Below, piece after piece: positions 50,330 to 59,064 of a stretch of 64,000 bases of DNA. The position numbers and the translations under genes are program-made. The stretch is from assembly GCA_019635755.1 (NCBI GenBank), contig JAHBYW010000010.1:18487-82486 (forward strand), read 5' to 3'. Below the pieces are notes generated by a model. The model did not search any database, was not told the origin of the DNA, and was given only the letters and a program-made list of their open reading frames with translations. Position 1 is the first letter of the stretch; each line of letters opens with the position of its first letter. This DNA comes from Rhizobiaceae bacterium (lineage in GTDB: Bacteria > Pseudomonadota > Alphaproteobacteria > Rhizobiales > Rhizobiaceae).

Positions 50330-51607
50330 TCAATGAACGCCGGCGCCCCGATCCTGACGCAACATCGACACCGCCCGCGCCACCCGGTCGAGGGTCTCGT
50401 CGACCTCCGCGGCGGTGTTGTAGTGCGCCGCGCCGATCCGCACCACGCCCTCCTCCGCGGGGATGCCGAGCTGATGCACGATCTCCCATGCATAATTGTG
50501 CCCGGACCACACGAAAATGCCCTCTGCAGCGAGTTCGCGCGCGATCGCGTCGGGCGACATGTCGGCGACCGTGAACGAGACCGTCGGCACCCGGTGCGCG
50601 ATCCGTGCCCGGTCGGTGATGCCGTGGATCGTTACGCCGCCGATCGTGCCGAGCCCGTCGATCAGCCGCAGTGCCAGCGGCGCCTCGTAGGCGGTAGAAG
50701 CCTCGAAGGCACGAACGATCTTGTCGCGCCGCGAGCCGCCTGGCCCGGTCACCGCGCCCAGCGATTCGAAATAGCCGACCGCCGCCGACAGGCCGGCCAG
50801 CAGTTCGACCTGCGGCGTGCCCGTCTCGAAACGCTCCGGCAGGTCGTTCGACGAGCAGCGGCACTTGTACGGCTCCAGCCCGTCGATCAGGTCGCGCCGC
50901 CCCCACAGGATGCCGAGATGCGGGCCGAAGAACTTGTAGGCCGAGCAGGCGAGGAAGTCGCAGCCCAGCACGGCCACGTCGACGGCGCCGTGCGGCGCGA
51001 ACTGCACGGCGTCGACATAGGTGATGGCACCCGCGTCGCGGGCGATCTTGACCAGCGCCGCCACGTCGTTGATCGAGCCGGTCAGGTTGCTGGCATAGTT
51101 CAGCGCCACCAGCCGCGTCCGGTCCGTCAGCGCCGCCCTCAGCGCATCCGGCTCGACCTGCCAGCTGTCGCGATCGAACGGCACGAAGCGCGTCACCAGC
51201 CCGCGATCTTCCGCCAGCTGCAGCCAGGGCGAGACGTTGCCCTCATGGTCCATCCGCGTCAGCACGATCTCGTCGCCGGGACCGAACATGCGGCCGAGCG
51301 TGCGCGACATGTGATAGGTCAGCGTCGTCATGTTCGGGCCGACGATCACCTCCTCGTGCGTCGCCGCCCCGAGGAAATCCGCCATCGCCCGATGCGCCTG
51401 CTCGACCACGTCGCCCGCCGCCAGGGTCGTTGCGAAATGCCCCCCCAGATTGGCGTTGGTCTCGATCAGGCAGCGCGCCACGGCATCCGCGACCGCCTTC
51501 GGCACCTGCGTGCCGGCCGGATTGTCGAGATAGATGCGCCGCCGGCCCGTGTCCGTCAGGCCGAGCGCCGGGAACTGCCGCCGCACATGATCGATCGGAA
51601 AGCTCAT
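50330..51607 (-). CDS. Cysteine desulfurase-like aminotransferase class V protein
   Basis: A 425-residue PLP enzyme of the class V fold. It begins with RRIYLDNPAGTQVPKAVADA and has NLGGHFATTLAAGDVVEQAH and TLTYHMSRTLGRMFGPGDEIVL. The PLP-binding lysine is in FLACSAYKFFGPHLGILWGR, and RIGAAHYNTAAEVDETL is at the C terminus. It matches the cysteine desulfurase-like group (VCA1159-type), which lacks the canonical SufS/IscS loop. Its reaction is unknown. The ATG at 51607 overlaps the stop of the upstream aldo/keto reductase (ATGA), so the two are coupled. Confidence 0.88.
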   Translation of the reverse strand: MSFPIDHVRRQFPALGLTDTGRRRIYLDNPAGTQVPKAVADAVARCLIETNANLGGHFATTLAAGDVVEQAHRAMADFLGAATHEEVIVGPNMTTLTYHMSRTLGRMFGPGDEIVLTRMDHEGNVSPWLQLAEDRGLVTRFVPFDRDSWQVEPDALRAALTDRTRLVALNYASNLTGSINDVAALVKIARDAGAITYVDAVQFAPHGAVDVAVLGCDFLACSAYKFFGPHLGILWGRRDLIDGLEPYKCRCSSNDLPERFETGTPQVELLAGLSAAVGYFESLGAVTGPGGSRRDKIVRAFEASTAYEAPLALRLIDGLGTIGGVTIHGITDRARIAHRVPTVSFTVADMSPDAIARELAAEGIFVWSGHNYAWEIVHQLGIPAEEGVVRIGAAHYNTAAEVDETLDRVARAVSMLRQDRGAGVH

Positions 51608-52656
51608 GGGCAGGGGTTCCCCGTCCGCTGGTGGATGGCGTCCACCGCCTGCAGCATCTCGTCGGTGAAGTTCACCTCCGCCGACTTCAGCGCCATGTCG
51701 AGCTGCGGGATCGTCGTGGCGCCGATGATGTTCGACGTGACGAAGGGGCGGCTCACCACGAACGCGTTGGCGAACAGCGCCGGCTCCATGCCGAAGGCGC
51801 GCGCGAGATTGTTGTATTCGAGCTGCGTCTCGGCCGCGTTCGGCTTCTCGTAGCGCTGGCCGCGGTTGAACAGCGTCGAACGCGCCCCCGGCGGCCGCGC
51901 ACCGTGATCGTACTTGCCCGTCAGGTAGCCCTGCGCCAGCGGCGAATAGGGCAGCAGGCTGACGTCCTCGCGATAGCACGCCTCGGCGAGGTTCACCTCG
52001 AAGGTGCGGTTGACGAGGTTGTAGGCGTTCTGCACCGACTGGACGCGCGGGCCGACGCCCTTCTCGCTCGCGTGGATGTATTTCATCAGCCCCCAGGTGC
52101 TCTCGTTGGAGAGACCGAGGTGACGAATGGTTCCCGCCTTCACCAGGTCGGCGAAAACCGACAGCGTCTCCTCGATCGGCGTCTCGTCGGCGTCGCGCGG
52201 CGGTGGCCACGCGCCGACGCGCGCCGGGTTGGCGCCCCAGGGGACTTTCCGTTCCGGGAAGTGGATCTGGTAGAGATCCACATAGTCGGTCTGCAGCCGC
52301 TTCAGCGAGTTGGTGATCGCGTACATGATGTCCTCGCGGACCAGCTTCGCCGGGCGCCCTCCCCGCAGCCAGGTGTCGGCGGTGCGCCCCGCGACCTTGG
52401 TCGCCAGGATGACCCGGTCGCGGTTCTTCCGCGCGCTCAGCCAGTTGCCGATATAGGTCTCGGTGCGGCCCTGCGTCTCAGGCTTCGGCGGGATCGCATA
52501 GATCTCGGCGGTGTCGAGGAAATTCACGCCGCGCTCGATGGCGTAGTCCATCTGCGCGTGGGCATCGGCCTCCGTGTTCTGCTGGCCCCAGGTCATCGTG
52601 CCCAGGCAGATCGCGGACACATGGAGATCGGTGCGGCCGAGACGGCGCAGTTGCAT
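51604..52656 (-). CDS. Aldo/keto reductase, Tas/YhdN-like
   Basis: A 350-residue NADPH-dependent oxidoreductase with the TIM-barrel tetrad visible: Asp and Tyr in DTAEIYAIPP, Lys in LATKVAGR and His in LYQIHFPERK. The insertion PRVGAWPPPRD and the GIRHLGLSNES-like segment (TIRHLGLSNESTWGLM) match E. coli Tas. It starts from MQLRRLGRTDL, the usual beginning. The last four bases overlap the next gene. Substrates are probably carbonyls; the partner with the PLP enzyme suggests a shared small-molecule route, which is inference. Confidence 0.93.
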   Translation of the reverse strand: MQLRRLGRTDLHVSAICLGTMTWGQQNTEADAHAQMDYAIERGVNFLDTAEIYAIPPKPETQGRTETYIGNWLSARKNRDRVILATKVAGRTADTWLRGGRPAKLVREDIMYAITNSLKRLQTDYVDLYQIHFPERKVPWGANPARVGAWPPPRDADETPIEETLSVFADLVKAGTIRHLGLSNESTWGLMKYIHASEKGVGPRVQSVQNAYNLVNRTFEVNLAEACYREDVSLLPYSPLAQGYLTGKYDHGARPPGARSTLFNRGQRYEKPNAAETQLEYNNLARAFGMEPALFANAFVVSRPFVTSNIIGATTIPQLDMALKSAEVNFTDEMLQAVDAIHQRTGNPCP

Positions 52657-52754
52657 GGGCTGGCTCCGTGCGGGAGGAGCGGCCGATGGCCGCCGGGACA
52701 GGGCGCCAGACTAGAAAGGCAGACGGCGCGCCGCAAGTCCGGCGCGCCCTTCCC

Positions 52755-53120
52755 CTACCAGAGGTTCTTGCCGTCGATCACCTCGACTTTCAGGCTGGCG
52801 ACGTCGAAATCGTCGAACAGCCGCGCATTCACGGAGATGCGCGGATTGTCGAAGTCTGGCTTGAAGTCGACCCAGGTCGGCGTGCGGTTGTAGGTGGACA
52901 TCCCGCACACCTTGCAGAAATGGTATTCGCCGATCTTCGGCCCCCACTGGTAGATGCCGTCCGCATCCTTCGACAGCACGGTGACGTCCTTCGGCGCGTA
53001 GTAGGCCCACAGCGCGCCGCGCTTGGAGCAGTTCGAGCACGTGCACGCCGTGACGCTTTCCGGCTCGAACGCGACCTCGAACCGCGTGGCCTTGCAGTGG
53101 CAGCTTCCGCCTATCCTCAT
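52755..53120 (-). CDS. GFA family protein (glutathione-dependent formaldehyde-activating enzyme-like)
   Basis: A 121-residue Mss4-like fold protein. Zinc cysteines are visible in GGSCHCKATRFE, CTCSNCSKRG and FCKVCGMSTY, giving the two zinc sites of the family. Many such proteins are of unknown substrate, and the name does not prove formaldehyde activity. It lies upstream of the aldo/keto reductase on the same strand, 98 bases away. ATG 53120 with GAGGAGAGT upstream is clear. Confidence 0.93.
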   Translation of the reverse strand: MRIGGSCHCKATRFEVAFEPESVTACTCSNCSKRGALWAYYAPKDVTVLSKDADGIYQWGPKIGEYHFCKVCGMSTYNRTPTWVDFKPDFDNPRISVNARLFDDFDVASLKVEVIDGKNLW

Positions 53121-53198
53121 GCGACTCTCCTCGATGCGACAGGCCGGATGATAGCCCGCAGGTCCTGACAGGCTTCTGTCAGGAGGGATGTCAGCAGC

Positions 53199-53615
53199 TC
53201 AGCTTTCCGCCGGCGGGTTCTGCCGGAACCAGTCTACGATCGACGGCATGTTCTGCTCGAATCCGCCGGGGATGAAGACGTTCAGCAGCCCGGCCCGCAC
53301 ATCCGTTCGGTTCTCGAAGTCGTGCATCGTGCCGGCGGGTATCACCAGCAGCGTCCCCGGCTCGACGTCGTGCCAGGTCTCGCCGACCAGGAGGCTCGGC
53401 CTGCCCTCGATGACGAAGAAGATCTCGTCGTTCGCTTCGTGCAGGTGCGCCCCGGGGCCTGTCGAACGAGCCTCCAGCCACCACTCCGACACCGAATAGG
53501 CGCTGCCGGTCTCGTCGCCGTCGGCCTTGAACAGCGCCGTCATCGTCCCGCACGGGTAGGTTCGGCCGGCGCCGGGACCGAGGATGATGGGGCGGCGGTT
53601 GGCTGTCGGTTGCAT
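53199..53615 (-). CDS. Cupin-domain protein
   Basis: A 138-residue single-domain cupin. Motif one is GAHLHEANDEIFFVIEG (metal His, His and Glu) and motif two is PAGTMHDFENRT. It begins MQPTANRRPIILGPGAGRTY. Single cupins of this size are small-molecule isomerases or dioxygenase-like proteins or sensors; the substrate is unknown. ATG 53615 is the first good start; the frame is open far upstream, but that is antisense to the Rieske oxygenase gene and is not coding. It is divergent from that gene across 153 bases. Confidence 0.92.
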   Translation of the reverse strand: MQPTANRRPIILGPGAGRTYPCGTMTALFKADGDETGSAYSVSEWWLEARSTGPGAHLHEANDEIFFVIEGRPSLLVGETWHDVEPGTLLVIPAGTMHDFENRTDVRAGLLNVFIPGGFEQNMPSIVDWFRQNPPAES

Positions 53616-53768
53616 GGCGTTCCTCACGAGGTGAGTCCGGTCTAGCGGCCAAACGCCCGCTTTGCTTGGCAAAATGGGCCGCCGACGCTCTACGTCAACC
53701 AGACGGGCGTTCCGGCGCGGATTGACAAGCGCTGTTCCGCCGGTGTCCGCTCTCCGCAGGAGAATGCC

Positions 53769-54938
53769 ATGTCCGCCAGCCCCGCCAAAGCCGACCCCTA
53801 CAATGGCCTGAAGCGTCTCGAGCCGACGCTGCCGCGTGATGTCTATGTCAGCGCCGACGCCTACCAGCGCGACCTCGACGCCATCTGGTACCGCAACTGG
53901 CTGATGGTTTGCCGCTCGGCCGACATCGCGGAGCCGCTTGCCTTCCGCGTCGTCGAGATCGGCACCCAGCAGGTGTTGGTGGTGCGCGACGAGACCGGCC
54001 AGCTGCGCGCCTTCCACAACACATGCCGCCACCGCGGCTCGCAGCTGTGCCAGGAGCATGAGGGCCGGCTGAAGGCGCGCCTGCTCACCTGCCCCTACCA
54101 CGCCTGGTCCTATTCGCTGCGCGGCGACCTCGTGCGGGTGCCGTCGAAGAGCCTGCCGGAAGGCTTCGACCGCGCCGACTACCCGCTCTACAAGGTGGCG
54201 CTCTCGGAATGGCGGGGCTTCGTCTTCATCAATCTCGCCGACGAGCCGGTGGCGGGCGTGGCCGAGACCTTTGACGCCGGCTCGGTCAGCCTCGCCAACT
54301 GGCCGCTGGAAAGCCTCGTGCGCGGCCACGTCTTCCAGAAGACAATGGCCTGCAACTGGAAAATCTTCTGGGAGAATTTCAACGAGTGCTTGCACTGCCC
54401 GGGCGTGCACAAGTCGCTCTCGCATCTCGTGCCGATCTACGGCCGCGGGCTGATGGCACGGCACGACGATCCCGAATGGGAGCGCCACGCGGACAATGAT
54501 TCACCGGAGTTCTCCGGCGGGCTGCGCAAGGGCGCCGAAACCTGGTCGGCCGACGGGCGCGTGCACGGCGCGCCGTTCGCCGGCCTGACCGCCGCCGACC
54601 TCGCGGCCGGTCAGAGCTATGCGACGCATCTTCCGTCGATGTTCGTCGTCGGTCACGCCGACTATGTGCGAACGGTTCGGCTGCGGCCGCTCGGGCCGGA
54701 GGAGACCGAGCTCACGGCCGAATGGCTGTTCCTGCCCGAGCAGATGTCGGCCCCCGGCTTCGACCTCGACAACATCGTCTCCTTCGGCATGCAGGTGCTG
54801 CTGGAGGACGCCGCGATCTGCGAGGTGAACCAGCGCGGCCTGCGCTCCAAGCGCCATGCCGAGGGCGTGCTCATGCCCGAGGAGTACGACCTCCACCGGT
54901 TCCACGACTGGGTTCGCGGCCAGCATGCGCCGGCCTGA
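53769..54938 (+). CDS. Rieske non-haem iron oxygenase, alpha subunit
   Basis: A 389-residue ring-hydroxylating or demethylating oxygenase. The Rieske 2Fe-2S ligands are C86 and H88 (CRH) and C108 and H111 (CPYH). The mononuclear iron site lies in NFNECLHCPGVH, with H209 and H214 as the histidines and E206 bridging. The third ligand is probably the acidic residue near the C terminus. The length and the motif suggest the glycine betaine/choline monooxygenase or carnitine-type group rather than two-subunit aromatic dioxygenases, but no reductase gene is nearby to confirm. Confidence 0.93.
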   Translation: MSASPAKADPYNGLKRLEPTLPRDVYVSADAYQRDLDAIWYRNWLMVCRSADIAEPLAFRVVEIGTQQVLVVRDETGQLRAFHNTCRHRGSQLCQEHEGRLKARLLTCPYHAWSYSLRGDLVRVPSKSLPEGFDRADYPLYKVALSEWRGFVFINLADEPVAGVAETFDAGSVSLANWPLESLVRGHVFQKTMACNWKIFWENFNECLHCPGVHKSLSHLVPIYGRGLMARHDDPEWERHADNDSPEFSGGLRKGAETWSADGRVHGAPFAGLTAADLAAGQSYATHLPSMFVVGHADYVRTVRLRPLGPEETELTAEWLFLPEQMSAPGFDLDNIVSFGMQVLLEDAAICEVNQRGLRSKRHAEGVLMPEEYDLHRFHDWVRGQHAPA

Positions 54939-55005
54939 CGGAGCGCGGATTTACGACCGCCCCGCCGGCGCGTAGCCTGCCCTCCTCGATCCTGGGGAGA
55001 CTTCG

Positions 55006-55356
55006 ATGCGCACGATCCCGATTGCCGTCTGCCTTGTTGCGTTTGCCCTGCCGGCCGGCTCGACGCTTGCGAGTTCGGACATCCCGTCCTGCTTCGAGAA
55101 CCTCGGCAACACCGGTTGTCCGCGACAGGAGACGTTTCCGCTGAAGGACATCCGCAAGCTGTCCTGCCAGAACCTCTGGATGGTGCGGAACTCGATCTAC
55201 AACGACCGCGGCTACTGCTTCAAAACGCAGACCGCCATCCAGACCTTCGACAATTCCGACTGCTTCGTGACCGACGCCGGCGCCATCAGGTTCAACGAGC
55301 ACGAGGTCAGGAACATCTCGCGCATCGTCAAGGTCGAGAAGGAGAAGCACTGCTAG
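55006..55356 (+). CDS. Secreted YARHG-domain protein
   Basis: A 116-residue protein. The signal peptide ends near STLA-SS (about 22). The mature part contains LSCQNLWMVRNSIYNDRGYC, the RNxIYxxxGYxF core of the YARHG domain, found in extracellular or periplasmic proteins and thought to be a carbohydrate- or wall-associated module. Six cysteines could pair as disulfides. The ATG at 55006 follows GGGGAGAC. It follows the Rieske gene by 67 bases. Function unknown. Confidence 0.82.
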   Translation: MRTIPIAVCLVAFALPAGSTLASSDIPSCFENLGNTGCPRQETFPLKDIRKLSCQNLWMVRNSIYNDRGYCFKTQTAIQTFDNSDCFVTDAGAIRFNEHEVRNISRIVKVEKEKHC

Positions 55357-55371
55357 CGCTGGTCGCGGCAG

Positions 55372-56571
55372 CTACATCGATTTCGGCAGGTAGCGCCATG
55401 TGAGCCAGCCGCAGAAGGCGGTGAAGATGCCGAGCGTGGTGAACACGGACCCCAAGCCGAAGAAGCCGAGGATGATCGAGTAGACCAGCGGCGGCAGCAG
55501 GTCGGACAGGTCGAGATAGGTCCGGTAGACGGCCGTCATCTGCGGCCGCTCCCAGGCGCGGACGGCGCGCATGAACGCCGTCGAGCCGAGCGCATCCAGC
55601 GAGATCGTGAAAAAGGCGCAGACCAGAAGGAACGCGCCCGCCACCAGCGGATGCGCCTCGCCGGCCCAGCCTGCGGCGAACAGCGTCGCGGTCATCGCGA
55701 GGAAGCATCCCGCCATGACGTTGCGCGCGCCGAACCGCGCGCCGGCATGGCCCCAGCCGATCGCGGTGAAGAGCAGCGCGTTGCCGGCCGACACCAGCAG
55801 GCCGCCGGCCAGGCTCCCCTCGCCCGTCACCACCATCAGGATCGGCCCGTAGACGAAGAAGGTCGTCCAGAAGCAGGAGCGGCCGAAGGCGATCACCCAG
55901 GCGAGCCGCAGCCGCGGCTGGCTGGCGAAGCGGCGGATGTTCCTGAGCGGGTTCGCCGCGGGCGTCTTGCCGGGGCGGATCACCGGGTTGTCGCCGAGCC
56001 GGTAGTACCAGAACAGCACCAGAAGCATCGCCGCGAAGATCACGGTCACGCCATGCGCCACCACCAGCCCGAAGCGGGTATACAGCACCACGCCCAGCGT
56101 CGGGCCGATCGTCCAACCCAGCATCGACCACGCCATGCGCACCGATTCCACCCGCATGAAGTCCGTCTTGCGGATGTGGTCCATGATGTAGAGGTTGAGC
56201 GTGATCGACAGCACCGTCGCGCCCGCCACGCGGAACACCATGCCGCCGATCTGCCCTACCAGAGTCTGCGTCAGGAAGCAGGCCGCGCCCACCGCCAGGA
56301 ACACGACGCCCAGCGAATACACCCAGCGGCGCGCGAAACGCTGCACCAGCAGCGGGCTCAGCACGGTCATGGACAGGCCGATGCTGGCCACGAAGGTGTA
56401 AAGGATCGAGACGCGCTGCTCGTTCAGCAGCAGCTCGTAGGCCTGAATCGGGATCACGCTGGACACCGATGCGCGCGCGAAGGATTCCAGCGCATAGAGA
56501 GCCGCGAAGGTCGACGCTCCGGGCTGCGGCGCGGCGGGTAGCCAGATCGGATGCTTTACCTGGGTGGACAT
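55372..56571 (-). CDS. MFS transporter
   Basis: A 399-residue membrane protein with about twelve hydrophobic helices and the major facilitator pattern: LLVQRFARRWVYSLGVVFLA between helices 2 and 3, a central cytoplasmic loop with RLGDNPVIRPGKTPAANPLR, and a C-terminal half repeating the layout. The cargo cannot be predicted. It is convergent with the YARHG gene by a 15-base gap and divergent from nothing nearby on its left side. ATG 56571 follows GCCAT context with GGCGGCC; the ribosome site is weak. Confidence 0.9.
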   Translation of the reverse strand: MSTQVKHPIWLPAAPQPGASTFAALYALESFARASVSSVIPIQAYELLLNEQRVSILYTFVASIGLSMTVLSPLLVQRFARRWVYSLGVVFLAVGAACFLTQTLVGQIGGMVFRVAGATVLSITLNLYIMDHIRKTDFMRVESVRMAWSMLGWTIGPTLGVVLYTRFGLVVAHGVTVIFAAMLLVLFWYYRLGDNPVIRPGKTPAANPLRNIRRFASQPRLRLAWVIAFGRSCFWTTFFVYGPILMVVTGEGSLAGGLLVSAGNALLFTAIGWGHAGARFGARNVMAGCFLAMTATLFAAGWAGEAHPLVAGAFLLVCAFFTISLDALGSTAFMRAVRAWERPQMTAVYRTYLDLSDLLPPLVYSIILGFFGLGSVFTTLGIFTAFCGWLTWRYLPKSM

Positions 56572-56689
56572 GGCCGCCGCGACAGGAGGAATCGCGGCAG
56601 GGTCGCAGCCGCGTGTTCGGCGCGCCTAGCAGGAAACCGACCTTGGCGGGTCGCATAGCCCCGTTGGCCAGCGGATCCGCCCGACTGGA

Positions 56690-57523
56690 CTAAGCGTCCC
56701 AGGCCGGCGCGCGCGGCGCACCGTTCTCGGCGAGGCGCTCGACCGGCCGGCGCAGCGCGGTGATCGCCGCCATCTCGTCATCGGTCAGGTCGAAGTCGAA
56801 GATCGCCGCGTTCTCGGCCAGCCGCCCGGCCTTGCTGGTGCGCGGGATCGCGACGACGCCCGGCTGCTGCACATGCCAGCGCAGCACGACCTGCGCCGGC
56901 GTCTTTCCGTGCCGGGCCGCGGCGGCGGCGATCGGCGCTTCCTCCAGCAGGCCGCCGCCGCGATAGAGCGGGCAGTAGGCGACCAGCGCAATGTCGTTGT
57001 CGCGGCAGAAATCCAGCACCGTCGTCTGGTCAAGATAGGGATGGTACTCGACCTGGTTGCAGACGATCGGCGCCTCGGAGGCGGCGATCGCCTGCTTGAG
57101 CAGCGCCGTCGGGAAGTTCGACACGCCGATATGCCGGGTCAGCCCTGCGGCGCGCACCGCGTTCAGCGCCTTCATGGTGCCCGCGATCGGGATCGTGCCG
57201 TTCGGCCAGTGGATCAGCAGCAGGTCGACCTGGTCCACATTCAGCCGCTTCACGCTCGCCGCGGCCGCCCGCTCGAGGTCGCCGGGCGCCAGATCGGACC
57301 ACCACAGCTTCGTCGTCAGGAAGATGTCGCGGCGCGCCACGCCGGACGCTCGCAGGCCCTCGCCCACCGCGGCCTCGTTGTCGTAGAGGCGCGCCGTATC
57401 GATATGGCGGTAGCCGGCATCCAGTGCGGCCGCCACGAGGTCTGCGCATTCGCGGCCTCTCAGCGTCCACGTGCCCAGCCCCAGGCTCGGAATCCGCGCC
57501 CCACCTGCCTCCACGCTATCCAT
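56690..57523 (-). CDS. Aldo/keto reductase (2,5-diketo-D-gluconate reductase-like)
   Basis: A 277-residue AKR5-type enzyme. The catalytic tetrad is visible: Asp and Tyr in HIDTARLYDNEAAVG, Lys in FLTTKLWWSDL and His in LLLIHWPNG. The NADPH-binding IPRTSKAGRLAENAAIFDF segment is at the C-terminal end. It reduces diketones or aldehydes. ATG 57523 follows AAGGAGCC; an earlier in-frame ATG at 57571 is less likely. It is divergent from the DUF1624 gene, whose start codon lies 46 bases upstream of this one. Confidence 0.93.
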   Translation of the reverse strand: MDSVEAGGARIPSLGLGTWTLRGRECADLVAAALDAGYRHIDTARLYDNEAAVGEGLRASGVARRDIFLTTKLWWSDLAPGDLERAAAASVKRLNVDQVDLLLIHWPNGTIPIAGTMKALNAVRAAGLTRHIGVSNFPTALLKQAIAASEAPIVCNQVEYHPYLDQTTVLDFCRDNDIALVAYCPLYRGGGLLEEAPIAAAAARHGKTPAQVVLRWHVQQPGVVAIPRTSKAGRLAENAAIFDFDLTDDEMAAITALRRPVERLAENGAPRAPAWDA

Positions 57524-57569
57524 CACTGGCTCCTTGCCTTCGTTTCCAAAGCCCGGCAACAACGCACGC

Positions 57570-58565
57570 ATGTACCCTGCCGCCGATCCGATTCAAAGCC
57601 GCCCGGGCGCGCGGCGCATCGACGTCATCGACCTCGCGCGCGGTGCCGCGCTCGTCGCGATGGCCATTTACCACTTCACCTGGGACCTTGAGCTGTTCGG
57701 CTATGTCGAGGCCGGAACGACGGCCGTCGGCGGCTGGAAGCTCTTTGCCCGCTCGATCGCCACGTCGTTCCTGTTCCTGGTCGGCGTCAGCCTGTGGCTG
57801 GCGCATGGCCGCGGCATCCGCTGGCGGGGGTTCTGGCAGCGGCTGGCGATGGTCGCCGGCGCGGCGCTCGTCATCACCGCCGCCACCTGGTTCGCGGTGC
57901 CGGATGCCTTCATCTTCTTCGGCATCCTCCACCAGATCGCGGTCGCCAGCGTCGTCGGCCTTGCCTTCCTGCGGCTGCCGGCCGTCGTGACGCTGGCCGC
58001 GGCGGCGGCTGTCGTCGCCCTGCCCTTCGTCTACAGCGCCGACCTCTTCAACCATCCCGCGCTCTGGTGGGTCGGGCTCTCGACCGTCTTTCCGCGCTCG
58101 AACGACTATGTGCCGCTGTTCCCCTGGCTGGGCGCCACGCTCGCGGGCATCGGCGTCGCCCGGCTCGGCGCCAGCTCCGGCGTGCTCGAGCGGCTCGCCG
58201 CCCTTCGGCCCGGGCGATGGTCCCGGCCCCTCCGCTTCGCCGGACGCCACAGCCTTGCCGTCTACCTGCTGCACCAGCCCGTCCTGATCGGCGCGGTCTG
58301 GATCGCCGCGCAGGTCCTGCCCCCGGCCGGCCAGCCAGAAGCGCAGATCCTGCGCAGCTGCGAGCAGGAATGCGGCCAGCTCCGCGACGCGGCCTTTTGC
58401 CAGCCCTATTGCGTTTGCGTCCTCGACCGGCTTCAAAAGGAAGGCATGCTGGACACGGGCGCCATGGACGCGAGCGACGCCGCCACCAACGCGAAGATCG
58501 TGGAATTCGCGGCCATGTGCACGGTCGAGACCGACAACCTCCTCAGCGTGGAGGAAGGCCGATGA
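57570..58565 (+). CDS. DUF1624 membrane acyltransferase-like protein with cysteine-rich tail
   Basis: A 331-residue protein. The N-terminal three-quarters match DUF1624/heparan-alpha-glucosaminide N-acetyltransferase-like membrane proteins: RRIDVIDLARGAALVAMAIY, several helices, and HSLAVYLLHQPVLIGAVW. The C-terminal 70 residues form a cytoplasmic or periplasmic tail with a twin CX3C motif (C264/C268 and C277/C281) plus C283 and C317. The tail is not part of the usual DUF1624 domain. The ATG at 57570 is preferred over an upstream in-frame codon inside the divergent gene. It overlaps the next gene by 4 bases. Confidence 0.85.
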   Translation: MYPAADPIQSRPGARRIDVIDLARGAALVAMAIYHFTWDLELFGYVEAGTTAVGGWKLFARSIATSFLFLVGVSLWLAHGRGIRWRGFWQRLAMVAGAALVITAATWFAVPDAFIFFGILHQIAVASVVGLAFLRLPAVVTLAAAAAVVALPFVYSADLFNHPALWWVGLSTVFPRSNDYVPLFPWLGATLAGIGVARLGASSGVLERLAALRPGRWSRPLRFAGRHSLAVYLLHQPVLIGAVWIAAQVLPPAGQPEAQILRSCEQECGQLRDAAFCQPYCVCVLDRLQKEGMLDTGAMDASDAATNAKIVEFAAMCTVETDNLLSVEEGR

Positions 58566-59038
58566 ACGACATCGCGGCAAGGCCGGCGGGCTTCCCCTGG
58601 GCGTCCTTCGCCTATCTGCTGGGCGTTGTGGCGAGCCTCGCCGGCTGGATCCTTTACCCGCTGCCGTGGTTCGCGCCGCCGCTCTCCGACATCCTGTTCG
58701 CCGCCGGCTTCCTGGTCCTTGCCGGGGTGGTCGCCATCGACGTCTCCGCGATCCGCACCATGCGCAATGCGAAGACGACGATCTGGCCGCACCAGGGCGC
58801 CAGCCACCTCGTGACGACCGGGCCGTTCTCGTTCAGCCGCCATCCGATCTACCTCGCCAACACGATGGCGATGTTCGGCATCGGGCTGATCAGCGGCATC
58901 GTCTGGTTCTTCATCTTCGGGCTGCTCGCAGCGTTCGCCACGCAGAAGCTCGCCGTCGAGCCGGAGGAGCGCCATATGGAGGCGCGCTTCGGCAAGAAGT
59001 ATCGCGACTACGCCAAGCGGGTTCGCCGCTGGATCTGA
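58562..59038 (+). CDS. Isoprenylcysteine carboxyl methyltransferase-like membrane protein
   Basis: A 158-residue protein with four hydrophobic helices and the ICMT/DUF1295-like core: TIWPHQGASHLVTTGPFSFS, RHPIYLANT and VEPEERHMEARFGKKYRDYA. RHPxY and EExxMxxxFGxxYxxY are the S-adenosylmethionine-binding signature of isoprenylcysteine methyltransferase-like enzymes. The bacterial substrate is unknown. The ATG overlaps the stop of the DUF1624 gene (ATGA), so their products are made together. deoD follows after 26 bases. Confidence 0.9.
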   Translation: MNDIAARPAGFPWASFAYLLGVVASLAGWILYPLPWFAPPLSDILFAAGFLVLAGVVAIDVSAIRTMRNAKTTIWPHQGASHLVTTGPFSFSRHPIYLANTMAMFGIGLISGIVWFFIFGLLAAFATQKLAVEPEERHMEARFGKKYRDYAKRVRRWI

Positions 59039-59064
59039 AAACTCGTCTGCTCAGGATCGCTTGA

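Noticed and set aside
53616..54488. The upstream extension of the cupin frame across the Rieske gene
   Set aside because: The cupin domain is complete from the ATG at 53615. The extension is antisense to the Rieske catalytic motifs and resembles no protein.
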